DNA of 64,000 bases from assembly GCF_018736145.1 (NCBI RefSeq), contig NZ_CP059997.1:7687501-7751500 (forward strand), in the 5' to 3' direction. The notes below the pieces were generated by a model. That model was not told where the DNA came from and did not search any database. It saw only the letters and a list, made by a program, of their open reading frames with translations. Of the stretch, positions 8,998 through 17,289 are shown one piece after another. Numbering within the stretch: the first letter of the stretch is position 1; every line of letters starts with the position of its first letter. This DNA comes from Amycolatopsis sp. CA-230715. Its GTDB lineage: Bacteria; Actinomycetota; Actinomycetes; Mycobacteriales; Pseudonocardiaceae. A program made the position numbers and the translations under genes.

Positions 8998-10650
8998 ATG
9001 TCTTCGCGCACCGCAGCAGAACTGATCGTCGAATGCCTGGAGAACGAGGGCGTCACGCACATCTTCGGCATCCCCGGCGAGGAGAACATCCGCCTCGTCG
9101 ACGCGATTTCCCGGTCGTCGATCAGTTACGTGCTGACCCGGCACGAGCAGGGCGCGTCGTTCATGGCCGAGACCTACGGCAGGCTCACCGGCAAGGCGGG
9201 CGTCTGCTCGGCGACGCTGGGGCCGGGCGCGATCAACCTGCTGCTCGGCACCGCGGACGCGATCACGAACTCCACCCCGCTGGTCGCGCTGTCCGCGCAG
9301 GTCGGGATGAACCGCAGCTTCAAGGAATCGCACCAGGGCGTCGACCTGACCGCGATGTTCGACCCGGTCACCAAGTGGTCCGCGCTCGTGGCGACCGCGG
9401 GCGCGGTGCCCGAGATGGTCCGGAAGGCGTTCAAGCTCGCCCAGACCGAGCGGCCTGGCGCGGTGTACCTCGCGGTGCCGGAGGACGTCGAAAAGGCCGA
9501 AGTGGCCGAGGAATCCCGGCCGCTCGCGGTCAACGTGCCGCGCACCGACGAACCGTCACCGGCGCAGGTGGAACGGGCCGCGACGCTGCTGCGCTCGGCG
9601 CGCAACCCGATCGTGCTCGCTGGGCACGGCGCCGCGCGCGCCGGTGCGGGCGAAGCGCTGCGCCGGTTCGCGGAGGCGGTCGGCGTGCCGGTGGCGACGA
9701 CGTTCCACGGCAAGGGCGTCTTCCCCGACGACCACCCCCTCGCCCTCGGCGCGGTCGGGTTCATGCGGCACGATTACGTCAACTTCGGCTTCGACGCGGC
9801 GGACCTGATCATCGCCGTCGGCTACGAGCTGCAGGAGTTCGACCCGGTCCGGATCAACCCCGACGGCGACGCCAAGATCATCCACGTCCACCGGTTCCCG
9901 GCCGAGGTCGACGCCAACTACGACGTCTCGGTCGGGCTCGCCTCGGACATCGGCAGGAGCCTCGACGCGCTCGCCGACGCCGTCGGTCCACGCGAGAAAA
10001 CCGCGGGCGGTGAACGGATCCGCGCGTTGCTGGACGCCGAACTCGCGCGCGGCGCCTCCGACGACCGCTTCCCGCTGGCACCCGCGCGCGTGGTCGCCGA
10101 CACCCGCGCCGCACTGGGGCGCGAGGACATCGTGTTGGTGGACACCGGCGCGCTCAAGATGTGGATGGCGAGGCTGTACCCGACCTACGAACCCAACACG
10201 TGCCTGATCTCGAACGGGCTGTCCACGATGGCGTGGACGGTGCCCGGCGCGATCGGCGCGAAGATCGCCTGCCCGGACGCCAAGGTCCTCGTCGCCACCG
10301 GTGACGGTGCGTTCCTGATGAACTCGCAGGAGATCGAAACCGCGCTGCGGCTGAATCTGCCGATGGTGATCCTGATCTGGGTCGACGACGCGTACGGGCT
10401 GATCAGCTGGAAAATGGACCTCGACATCGGCCACAACGTCGACACCGCGTTCGGCAACCCCGATTTCGTGGCCTACGCGGAAAGCTTCGGCGCAGTCGGG
10501 CACCGCATCACCGCCGCCGAGCAGCTGCTGCCCACCCTGCGCGAGGCACTGGCCGCCGACACCGTCTCGGTCATCGCCTGCCCCGTCGACTACCGCGCCA
10601 ACCTCGAACTGATCGAATCGCTCGGCGACATCGACGAATCCCTCACCTGA
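8998..10650 (+). CDS. Acetolactate synthase large subunit-like ThDP enzyme (catabolic type)
   Basis: This 550-residue protein has three ThDP-family domains: the PYR domain with the catalytic Glu in LTRHEQGASFMAETYGR, a central domain, and the PP domain with GDGAFLMNSQEIETA. The Mg2+-ligand segment reads VDDAYGLISW, closer to the catabolic AlsS pattern (NDSTYD) than to the NN of anabolic AHAS. No small regulatory subunit follows. The predicted reaction is condensation of two pyruvates to acetolactate in the cytoplasm. ATG 8998 follows GGGTCGGGGGC. Benzoylformate-decarboxylase-like activities of the same fold are the main alternative. Confidence 0.85.
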   Translation: MSSRTAAELIVECLENEGVTHIFGIPGEENIRLVDAISRSSISYVLTRHEQGASFMAETYGRLTGKAGVCSATLGPGAINLLLGTADAITNSTPLVALSAQVGMNRSFKESHQGVDLTAMFDPVTKWSALVATAGAVPEMVRKAFKLAQTERPGAVYLAVPEDVEKAEVAEESRPLAVNVPRTDEPSPAQVERAATLLRSARNPIVLAGHGAARAGAGEALRRFAEAVGVPVATTFHGKGVFPDDHPLALGAVGFMRHDYVNFGFDAADLIIAVGYELQEFDPVRINPDGDAKIIHVHRFPAEVDANYDVSVGLASDIGRSLDALADAVGPREKTAGGERIRALLDAELARGASDDRFPLAPARVVADTRAALGREDIVLVDTGALKMWMARLYPTYEPNTCLISNGLSTMAWTVPGAIGAKIACPDAKVLVATGDGAFLMNSQEIETALRLNLPMVILIWVDDAYGLISWKMDLDIGHNVDTAFGNPDFVAYAESFGAVGHRITAAEQLLPTLREALAADTVSVIACPVDYRANLELIESLGDIDESLT

Positions 10651-10715
10651 GCGCTGGTCAACGGTGGTCTGACCAGTTCGGCTCTTGCCCAGTAAGCAGG
10701 CGACGGCTAACTTCT

Positions 10716-10748
10716 TTCACGTATCTGTCTACTGTTCATGTACGTGAA
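10716..10748. promoter_or_regulatory. 8-bp inverted repeat in front of the alginate-lyase-family gene
   Basis: TTCACGTA at 10716-10723 and its exact complement TACGTGAA at 10741-10748 are separated by 17 nt. The right arm ends 10 nt before the GTG start at 10759 and just before its GGAG ribosome site. A bound protein or an RNA hairpin here could block initiation. No regulator gene is adjacent. Confidence 0.4.
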
Positions 10749-10758
10749 TGGAGTAGCA

Positions 10759-12072
10759 GTGTCGCCACTCGACTGGTTCCGTTTCAAGCCTGGCCGCGTG
10801 ACCGTTGCCGCACTGGTGGCCGCCGCACTCGTCGTCCCGGTGGACGCGACCGCGAGCCCGCGAGCCGGGTTCTGCGAGCGGGTCCCGGTGTGCGTGCCGG
10901 AAACCGTGGTGCTCGACGGGGCCCGGCTGGCCGGGAACCGGATCCGCCTGCTCGCCGGGGACCGCGTGGTGCGCGCGTCGCTCGGGAACCTGCTCACGCA
11001 GGCGAGCGCGGCGCTCGAGACCGGGCCGTGGACGGTCGTCGACAAGCCGCAGCTCCCGCCGAGCGGTGACCGGCACGACTACCTGAGCCTCGCGCCGTAC
11101 TACTGGCCGAGCAAACCGTCCACTCCGGACAATCCGCAGGGGTGCCCGTACGTGGCGAAGGACGGTGAGCGCAACCCGGCGACCGACGCGATCCCGGACA
11201 AGGCGGAGCGGCTCAAGGCGTTCACCGCGATCTACCAGCTTTCCCTTGCGTGGTACTACACGCGCGACCCCGAGTACGCGAAGCGCGCCGCGCTCGACCT
11301 CCGCACGTGGTTCCTCGACCCGGCGACGAGGATGAACCCGAACCTGAACTTCGCGCAGGGCATCCCGTGCCAGACCGACGGCCGCGGGATCGGGATCATC
11401 GAGTTCTCCTACACCTTCACGCAGGTGCTCGACGCGGCGGCGATCCTGAACACCGGCGCTCCGGGATGGGGCCGCGCCGACGACGCCGGGCTCAAGACGT
11501 GGTCAGCGGAGTTCCTGAACTGGTTGCGCACCAGCAAGAACGGCACGGACGAGGCGAAGCAGCGGAACAACCACGGCACGTTCTACGACATGCTGTCCGC
11601 CGGGATCGCGCTCTACACCGGGAAACGCGCCAGCGCGAAGGCCATTGTGGAGGGTGCGAAGACGAGCCGGATCGACAAGCAGATCGCGGCCGACGGCAGC
11701 CAGCCGGAGGAGGCCACGCGCACCCGCAGCTACCACTACTTCACCTTCAACCTGGTCGCGATGACCAGGCTGGCCAGCGTGGGCAAGCACGTCGGAACCG
11801 ACCTGTGGGCGTATCGCACGCCTTCGGGCGGCAGCCTCGCGAACGCCGTCGACTTCCTGATCCCCACCGCGACCGGCGGGCTTGCGCGCTGGCCGTACCC
11901 CGAAACGAACTTCACCCAGTATGCCGCGCTCGACGGCCTGCACGCGGCCGCCGACGCCGGTGATCGCAAGGCGCGCGCCGCGCTGCCGAAGGTACCGGCG
12001 CCACCCGGCGGGGATCTCTACCCGGTACGCCCCGCCGCCGAGCAACTCGACGACATTTCCGTTACCGGATAA
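10759..12072 (+). CDS. Secreted alginate-lyase-family protein (PL5/PL38-like alpha/alpha toroid)
   Basis: This protein of about 437 residues has an N-terminal signal peptide (VTVAALVAAALVVPVDATAS). The mature domain contains the alginate_lyase family signatures YLSLAPYYWP, KAFTAIYQLSLAWYYT, QTDGRGIGIIEF, RNNHGTFYD (Asn-His of the active site) and RTRSYHYFTFNL. Known relatives cleave uronic-acid polysaccharides such as alginate or glucuronan by beta-elimination outside the cell. GTG 10759 is preferred because GGAG lies 5 nt upstream and the signal peptide then begins MSPLDWFRFKPGR; ATG 10738 is the alternative. A strong hairpin terminator follows 5 nt after the stop. Confidence 0.8.
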   Translation: MSPLDWFRFKPGRVTVAALVAAALVVPVDATASPRAGFCERVPVCVPETVVLDGARLAGNRIRLLAGDRVVRASLGNLLTQASAALETGPWTVVDKPQLPPSGDRHDYLSLAPYYWPSKPSTPDNPQGCPYVAKDGERNPATDAIPDKAERLKAFTAIYQLSLAWYYTRDPEYAKRAALDLRTWFLDPATRMNPNLNFAQGIPCQTDGRGIGIIEFSYTFTQVLDAAAILNTGAPGWGRADDAGLKTWSAEFLNWLRTSKNGTDEAKQRNNHGTFYDMLSAGIALYTGKRASAKAIVEGAKTSRIDKQIAADGSQPEEATRTRSYHYFTFNLVAMTRLASVGKHVGTDLWAYRTPSGGSLANAVDFLIPTATGGLARWPYPETNFTQYAALDGLHAAADAGDRKARAALPKVPAPPGGDLYPVRPAAEQLDDISVTG

Positions 12073-12077
12073 GGAAA

Positions 12078-12116
12078 ATCCGCATCGGCGGCGTCGTACG
12101 CGCCGCCGATGCGGAT
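12078..12116. terminator. Bidirectional hairpin terminator between convergent genes
   Basis: A perfect 16-bp stem (ATCCGCATCGGCGGCG at 12078-12093, complement at 12101-12116) encloses a 7-nt loop. It lies between the stops of the converging alginate-lyase-family and lipase genes. It is flanked by GGAAAA on one side rather than a long T run, typical of actinobacterial terminators. Confidence 0.85.
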
Positions 12117-12128
12117 CCCCTGACCGCC

Positions 12129-13361
12129 TCAGCAGTTCGAGGTGGCCGGTTTGCCCGCGATCCGGTCCTTGATGAACGCCAGCACGTCCGCGTTGCCGTC
12201 GTAGATACCGGTGATGTGGTCGGTCTCGTAGGTCTTCCAGGTCACCTGCACCCCGGCCGAGCAGTACGCCTTGTGCAGGGTGTCCGCCTGGGCGAACTGC
12301 ACGAGCTGGTCCTTCGTCGCGTGGTACTCGAACACCGGCACCTTGATCGGGGCGGCGCCGAGCTTGTTCTCGTTCAGCCGCGCGATCCACGCGGGCTTGA
12401 TGTAGCCCGCGCTCGTCGTGTAGTCGGCGATCTTCTGGTTCGCGTACGTCGTGAGCAGTTCGAACGTGCAAGCGCTCTTCTGCATCTCGGCGAGCTTCGC
12501 GCGCCCGTTGTCGCTGAGGAACGAGTCCAGCTTCAGCTCGGGGTAGGCCCGATCGAGGCCGACCAGCGCGTAGGCGAACACCCCGAAGCCGAACTTGCCG
12601 TCGAGCTGGAGCGTCACCTGGACCAGGTCGGCGGGGATCCCGCCCGCCGCGACACCGGCGAGCTTCATTTCCGGCGCGTACGAGGGCTGGAGCTGGCCGG
12701 CCCACGCGGCCGCGCCGCCGCCCTGCGAGTAACCGCGGAAGATCACCTTCGCGCCCGGTGACAGGCCCGCCGCGCCGAGGCGCTGGGCCGCGCGCACCGA
12801 GTCGATCACGGCCGGGCCTTCGGACTTCCCGACGACGTAGGTGGTCTTCGGGTCGGGCTGGTAGCCCTCGTAGTCGGTCACCGCGACGGCGTAGCCCGCG
12901 TTGAGCAGGTCATCGAGGCCCGACTGCTCGTAGAAGGCGCCCATGTTGATCATCGACGACGGCGCGCAGGTGAAGGCGGGGCCGTGCGTGCCGGGTGCGA
13001 ACGCCACGATCGGGGCGGTCTTGGGGTCGGCGCCGCGGGGGAGCAGCACGGTGCCGGTCACCGCGTCGGGCTTGCCGAGCGCGTTCGTCGACAGGTACAT
13101 CACCTGCCACGCCTGCACGTCGTCCTTGCGCGGGCCCGCCTTCGACACCCGCCAGCGCAGCACGTCGCCGGGCTTGCCCTCGGGCAGCGGCGACGGCGGG
13201 ACGTAGAACGAGTCGTCGAACGGGCCGGTCCCGTCCTCGGGCCCGGCGACGGGCCCCGCGGTCGCGGGCGACGCCACGCTCACCGCGGCGACCGCGCCGG
13301 ACGCGGCGAGCACGAGCGCGCTCAGTATCAGCAGAATCCTGCGGGGGAACGAGTTCCGCAC
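12129..13361 (-). CDS. Secreted lipase (LIP family, alpha/beta hydrolase)
   Basis: This 410-residue protein has a signal peptide (ILLILSALVLAASGAVAAVSVASPATAG). The mature part shows VAFAPGTHGPAFTCAPS, VAVTDYEGYQ, the nucleophile elbow FRGYSQGGGAAAW with a GxSxG Ser near residue 213, and a late YETDHITGIYDG that supplies the probable His. This is the secretory lipase family (fungal Lip-like, common in actinobacteria). Several Cys residues may form disulfides. It presumably hydrolyses triacylglycerols or esters outside the cell. It converges on the previous gene across the terminator. Confidence 0.87.
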   Translation of the reverse strand: MRNSFPRRILLILSALVLAASGAVAAVSVASPATAGPVAGPEDGTGPFDDSFYVPPSPLPEGKPGDVLRWRVSKAGPRKDDVQAWQVMYLSTNALGKPDAVTGTVLLPRGADPKTAPIVAFAPGTHGPAFTCAPSSMINMGAFYEQSGLDDLLNAGYAVAVTDYEGYQPDPKTTYVVGKSEGPAVIDSVRAAQRLGAAGLSPGAKVIFRGYSQGGGAAAWAGQLQPSYAPEMKLAGVAAGGIPADLVQVTLQLDGKFGFGVFAYALVGLDRAYPELKLDSFLSDNGRAKLAEMQKSACTFELLTTYANQKIADYTTSAGYIKPAWIARLNENKLGAAPIKVPVFEYHATKDQLVQFAQADTLHKAYCSAGVQVTWKTYETDHITGIYDGNADVLAFIKDRIAGKPATSNC

Positions 13362-13396
13362 CGGTCGACCTCCCGAAGAAAGTGTGGGTCAGGGTG

Positions 13397-13578
13397 TGTT
13401 TCAAAAGTGGCGTAGCCGCTTGAGTGGGCCGTCAACCTGCACCGCCGCGGGTTCTCAGGTGGTTCCTCGCGAGGACAGCGCCGTCGTGGTGACCTGGCGG
13501 TCATGAGAGGGCGATCCCGGAGTGAGGGGCCGCCTGAGGTTCCGCTACCGGCACCGCTACGCAAAGCATTTTGAAACA
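13397..13578. repeat. Short non-coding element with imperfect terminal inverted repeats (MITE-like)
   Basis: TGTTTCAAAA at 13397-13406 is mirrored by its exact complement at 13569-13578. Just inside, GCGTAGCCG (13410-13418) pairs with the complement of GCGTAGCGG (13554-13562) with one mismatch. The element is about 180 bp, has no convincing ORF and sits between the lipase start and the stop of the next gene. The ends look like those of a small non-autonomous transposon or a dispersed intergenic repeat. No clear target-site duplication was seen. Confidence 0.5.
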
Positions 13579-13582
13579 GCCT

Positions 13583-14149
13583 TTACGCGTTGCCATAGAC
13601 GCGGCGGCAGGTGGGGGACTCGTCGAAGGCGAGGTTGAGCTCGGGGTTCGCCCGCAGGTCCTTGATCGGGCCGCCCGGCTCGGACAGTTTGGCGAAGGAG
13701 GCGTCGGCGTCGGTCACGAGCTTCTGGAGGCTCTTCTGGTCGCCGACCTTCGCCTGTTCCATCTTGGTCTTCGTCTGGTCGAGCATTGTCTTGGTTTCCC
13801 CGAGCGTGCCCGCCGCCTTGTCCACGACCGCCTGTGCGTTCGGCACCGGCGGGGGACCTGCCGCTTTGATCCCGCCGGCCATGTCGTCGAGCGCGGAGGA
13901 GATGGAGGCGAGGAACTTGACGATCGCGTCGGCTGTCTTCGACGCGTCACCGGATTGCAGTGACGGCGGGTTGCTCAGCTTCGCCGAACCCGCCTGCACC
14001 CCGGTGCACACCTTGTCGGCCCAGGCGACCGCGGCGGGATCCGCGTGCTGGCCGGTGTCCTGCGGCGCAGGTTGCGGGGAGCTGCACGCGGCGACGGCGA
14101 GGCCGAGTGACGAAACCAGCACGACCATCGAACGGCGGGAGTTCAGCAT
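13583..14149 (-). CDS. Putative lipoprotein of unknown function
   Basis: This 188-residue protein has a lipoprotein signal peptide ending in a lipobox (GLAVAACSSP, Cys at about residue 22), so it is likely anchored to the outer face of the membrane. The mature part is mostly helical and polar, with a Gln/Lys-rich coiled-coil-like stretch (LGETKTMLDQTKTKMEQAK) and two further Cys, one near WADKVCTG and one near the end (SPTCRRVYG). I do not recognise the family. The C-terminus lies next to the MITE-like element, so the end of the gene may have been altered by it. Confidence 0.7.
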   Translation of the reverse strand: MLNSRRSMVVLVSSLGLAVAACSSPQPAPQDTGQHADPAAVAWADKVCTGVQAGSAKLSNPPSLQSGDASKTADAIVKFLASISSALDDMAGGIKAAGPPPVPNAQAVVDKAAGTLGETKTMLDQTKTKMEQAKVGDQKSLQKLVTDADASFAKLSEPGGPIKDLRANPELNLAFDESPTCRRVYGNA

Positions 14150-14501
14150 GCCATCACCTTTGATGAATTGCGGACGGGGCGCGATACATGTGCCAGGCGG
14201 ACGCTACTGGGACATACCTCGGCCCGACAAGTTCCGGAATACCATTCCGTCGTTCCTTGTCATTCGGGCACGAGCACCGCGGTACGGCCTTGTCATGCGC
14301 CTCAGCACTGCCGGGCCGCTGCGCTCTCTGCGGTTCCACTGATAGTTCTCGCACGGTGTTCCCGTAGTGCCATGACAATTTTGCCGACTCGCACGGGTTT
14401 TCGACCCGTCCGGCTTGCCGCCGCGCGGTGGTCGTAGTTAGTTTCCACGGCAGGTCGTTTCCGTGCCGTTGACGTATCGTCGTCGATACTACGAGGTGGT
14501 C
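14150..14501. other. Intergenic region without a gene
   Basis: These 352 bp separate the divergent lipoprotein gene (leftward) and secreted protein gene (rightward) and should hold both promoters. A small hairpin (ACGGG/CCCGT around a TTTTCGA loop, near 14388-14404) is visible. Short open frames lack coding character. I see no RNA gene. Confidence 0.6.
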
Positions 14502-15593
14502 ATGAAAACCCGCTTTCTGTTCATGGTCGCCGCGGCGGCCCTCGCCGCCGTCGGGATCGCGCCGACCGCGACGGCCGCGCCCGCGAAACCAGTGCCCGTC
14601 GACAAGAAGCTGTCGTTCACGTGCCCGTTCCCGTTGATCGGGCTGCAGAAGCTCGACGTGGAGGTCAAGGCCAACTTCGAAGTGCCGGACGCGGTCGGCG
14701 GTGCCTTCAAGACCTCGGACCTGGCGATCGCGGTGACCGTGCCGGACAAGGCCGCGCGCGGGCTCAACCTGGTCGACGCGGCGACCATCGAAGGCACCGC
14801 GAAGGCGGGCGTGACGCTCACCAATGGTGACGGGAAGCCGCTCCCGCTGCAACTTCCGCTGACCGTCGCCAAGACGGACATCCCGAAGACCGGCAACTTC
14901 ACCACGAACGCCACCGGCGCGGTGCCGACGGTGAACCTGCCGAAACCGGGCAAGACCACGCTGGTGATCGGCGATTTCACCACCCGCCTCACCCCGAAGA
15001 AGGCAGACGGTTCGTTCACCGGGATCGGCGCGTTCACCTCGGACTGCACGCTCGACGCTGGCCAGGATCCGGTGTTGCTGTCCTTCGACCTCGGTGGCGA
15101 GCCGCCCGGCGGCGGCTCGCACGACTACAAGGTTTCGGGCAGGACCGAGCTGAAGTCCCTCGGCAGCACCGCGCCGTTCACCGGGAAGGCCGCGATCACC
15201 GAGGGCGACGGCGGGTTCACCGGCACCTTCGCGATCGACCCGATGACCGTGGACTTCCGGCTGTTCGGGTTCATTCCCGGTACCGCGTCGGCGCGGATCA
15301 CCCAGCAGGGGCCCGCGACCGGGGACCGCACCACCGCGCATCTCGGCTTCACCGTTGGGCTGCCTTCGATCAGTGTGCTCGGGTTGCCGGTCAGCGGTGA
15401 CCCCGCCTGCACGACGGAGACGCCGGTGAAGGCGGATCTCGTTGCGGAGCAAGGGTTCGACCCCGCCACCGGTGGCACGCTGAACGGCACCTACAGCCTG
15501 CCCGCGGTCGCGAACTGCGGGATGTTCACCAGTTACGTCAGCTCGCTCGCGAAGAGCGACGGGAATACGCTCTCGTTCACGCTCGCCGTGTGA
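14502..15593 (+). CDS. Secreted DUF6801-like protein
   Basis: This 363-residue protein has a signal peptide (FLFMVAAAALAAVGIAPTATA). The mature part begins with KKLSFTCPFPLIGLQKLDVE, resembling the TCxFPLIGxQ opening I associate with DUF6801 proteins of actinobacteria. The rest is beta-rich, with long extended stretches and four further Cys likely to form disulfides. Function is unknown; the family is secreted and often found in adhesin- or envelope-like proteins. ATG 14502 is preceded by GAGGTGGTC. No partner is evident in the neighbouring genes. Confidence 0.7.
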   Translation: MKTRFLFMVAAAALAAVGIAPTATAAPAKPVPVDKKLSFTCPFPLIGLQKLDVEVKANFEVPDAVGGAFKTSDLAIAVTVPDKAARGLNLVDAATIEGTAKAGVTLTNGDGKPLPLQLPLTVAKTDIPKTGNFTTNATGAVPTVNLPKPGKTTLVIGDFTTRLTPKKADGSFTGIGAFTSDCTLDAGQDPVLLSFDLGGEPPGGGSHDYKVSGRTELKSLGSTAPFTGKAAITEGDGGFTGTFAIDPMTVDFRLFGFIPGTASARITQQGPATGDRTTAHLGFTVGLPSISVLGLPVSGDPACTTETPVKADLVAEQGFDPATGGTLNGTYSLPAVANCGMFTSYVSSLAKSDGNTLSFTLAV

Positions 15594-15645
15594 CGACTAC
15601 AGGGTCGAAAACATTTCTCGCGTATTCCTCGAAGATGGGAAAACC

Positions 15646-17289
15646 ATGCCGCGTCCCGCGCAGGGGAACTCACCGCTCAAAAAGGCGGCCGACGCCACCC
15701 TCGGCCTCGGCGTCATGTTCCGCTCGGGGCTCGCGCCGTTCCCCCGCGTCGACGACGGGATCCGCTCGCTGCTGGCCGTGCGCCAGTACGGCCCGTTCGT
15801 CGGCGCGGTCCGGCACGCGGCGCGGCGGCACGGCGGGAAGACCGCGTTGGTCGACGAGCGCGGTGAACTCACCTACCGCGAACTCGACGACCTGTCGAAC
15901 GCGCTGTGCCGGGCGTGGCGCGCGCGTGGCATCGGCGTTGGTGCGGTTTTCGCCGCGCTGTGCCGTGACCACCGGGGGCTGGTGATCACCATGCTCGCGG
16001 CCGGTAAGACGGGCGCGAGGCTGGTGCTCATGAACACCGGTTTCGGCGCGCGTCAGCTCGCCGAGGTCGCGGTGCGGGAGAACGTGGCGGCGTTGGTGTA
16101 CGACCAGGAGTTCGCGGGCCTGCTGGCGGAGGTCGACCCGGCGCTGGACCGGTACCTGTCGTGGGTGGACGATCCGGAGGACCGGGCCACGATCGGTGAC
16201 GCGGTGCCCTTGACCGAGCTGATCGACGGCGAGGTGAGCGACGCGGGTCCGCCCCCGGAGAAGCCGGGTGGGTTCGTGCTCCTGACCAGCGGTACCACCG
16301 GCACGCCGAAGGGTGCGCCGAGGGAGCGGACCTCGGCGCTGGCCTCCGCCCAGTTCCTGGACCGGATCCCGATGCGCCGCGGCGACACTGTCTACCTGGC
16401 CGCGCCGATCTTCCACGGCACCGGCCTTTCCCAGTTCGTGCTGGCCTTCGCGCTCGGCTGCAAGGTCGTGGTGCACCGCCGGTTCGACCCGGAGGTCGCG
16501 CTCGCCACGCTCGAACGCCACCGCTGCGACGTGCTCGTGGTGGTGCCCACGATGCTGCAGCGCATCGTCGACACCGCCGAGGTCCACAAAGGACGATTCG
16601 ACACCGGGACGCTCCGTATCGTGTTCGCGGCGGGCTCGTCGCTGTCCCCGGATCTGTGCCGCCGTACGGCCGACGTGTTCGGTGAGGTGCTGTACAACCT
16701 GTACGGCTCGACCGAGGTTGCGGTGGTGACTGTGGCGACCCCGGAGGATCTCCGCCGCGCGCCCGGCACCGTGGGACGCCCACCGGTAACCTGCCGGGTC
16801 GCCTTGTACGACGACGAAGGCAACCAGATCACCGTCCCCGACCGCACGGGCCGCGTGTTCGCGGCGAGCGGTCTCAGCTTCGCCGGGTACACCGACGGCG
16901 CTACCAAGGAGATCGTCGACGGCCTGCTCGCGACCGGCGACGTCGGCCATTTCGACGCGGACGGCTTGCTGTTCATCGACGGCAGGGACGACGACATGAT
17001 CGTGTCGGGCGGCGAAAACGTCTTTCCTCTGGAAGTCGAAAACGTGCTGGTGGAACGCGAAGACGTCGTCGAGGCAGCCGTGCTCGGGGTGCCGGACGAG
17101 GAATTCGGCCAACGCCTGAAGGCTTTCGTGGTGCCCACCGAAGACGCCTCGCTCGACGAGGAAGAGGTCAAGGCTTACGTGAAGGAAAACCTCGCCCGCT
17201 ACAAGGTTCCCCGCGAAGTCGTGTTCCTGGAAGCTTTGCCGCGCAACGCGACCGGCAAGGTGCTCCGGCGCAAGCTGTCGGACTACTGA
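15646..17289 (+). CDS. AMP-binding long-chain acyl-CoA synthetase-like enzyme
   Basis: This 547-residue member of the ANL superfamily has the P-loop LLTSGTTGTPKGAPRERTS (about residue 208), AAPIFHGTGLSQF, the YNLYGSTEVAV A5 motif, a TGDVGHFDADGLLFIDGRDDD A8/hinge segment, and the catalytic Lys in LPRNATGKVLRRKLSDY. All residues needed for adenylation and CoA thioesterification are present. The fatty-acid specificity is not readable. Its stop overlaps the stop of the HNH gene on the other strand by 7 nt. Confidence 0.9.
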   Translation: MPRPAQGNSPLKKAADATLGLGVMFRSGLAPFPRVDDGIRSLLAVRQYGPFVGAVRHAARRHGGKTALVDERGELTYRELDDLSNALCRAWRARGIGVGAVFAALCRDHRGLVITMLAAGKTGARLVLMNTGFGARQLAEVAVRENVAALVYDQEFAGLLAEVDPALDRYLSWVDDPEDRATIGDAVPLTELIDGEVSDAGPPPEKPGGFVLLTSGTTGTPKGAPRERTSALASAQFLDRIPMRRGDTVYLAAPIFHGTGLSQFVLAFALGCKVVVHRRFDPEVALATLERHRCDVLVVVPTMLQRIVDTAEVHKGRFDTGTLRIVFAAGSSLSPDLCRRTADVFGEVLYNLYGSTEVAVVTVATPEDLRRAPGTVGRPPVTCRVALYDDEGNQITVPDRTGRVFAASGLSFAGYTDGATKEIVDGLLATGDVGHFDADGLLFIDGRDDDMIVSGGENVFPLEVENVLVEREDVVEAAVLGVPDEEFGQRLKAFVVPTEDASLDEEEVKAYVKENLARYKVPREVVFLEALPRNATGKVLRRKLSDY

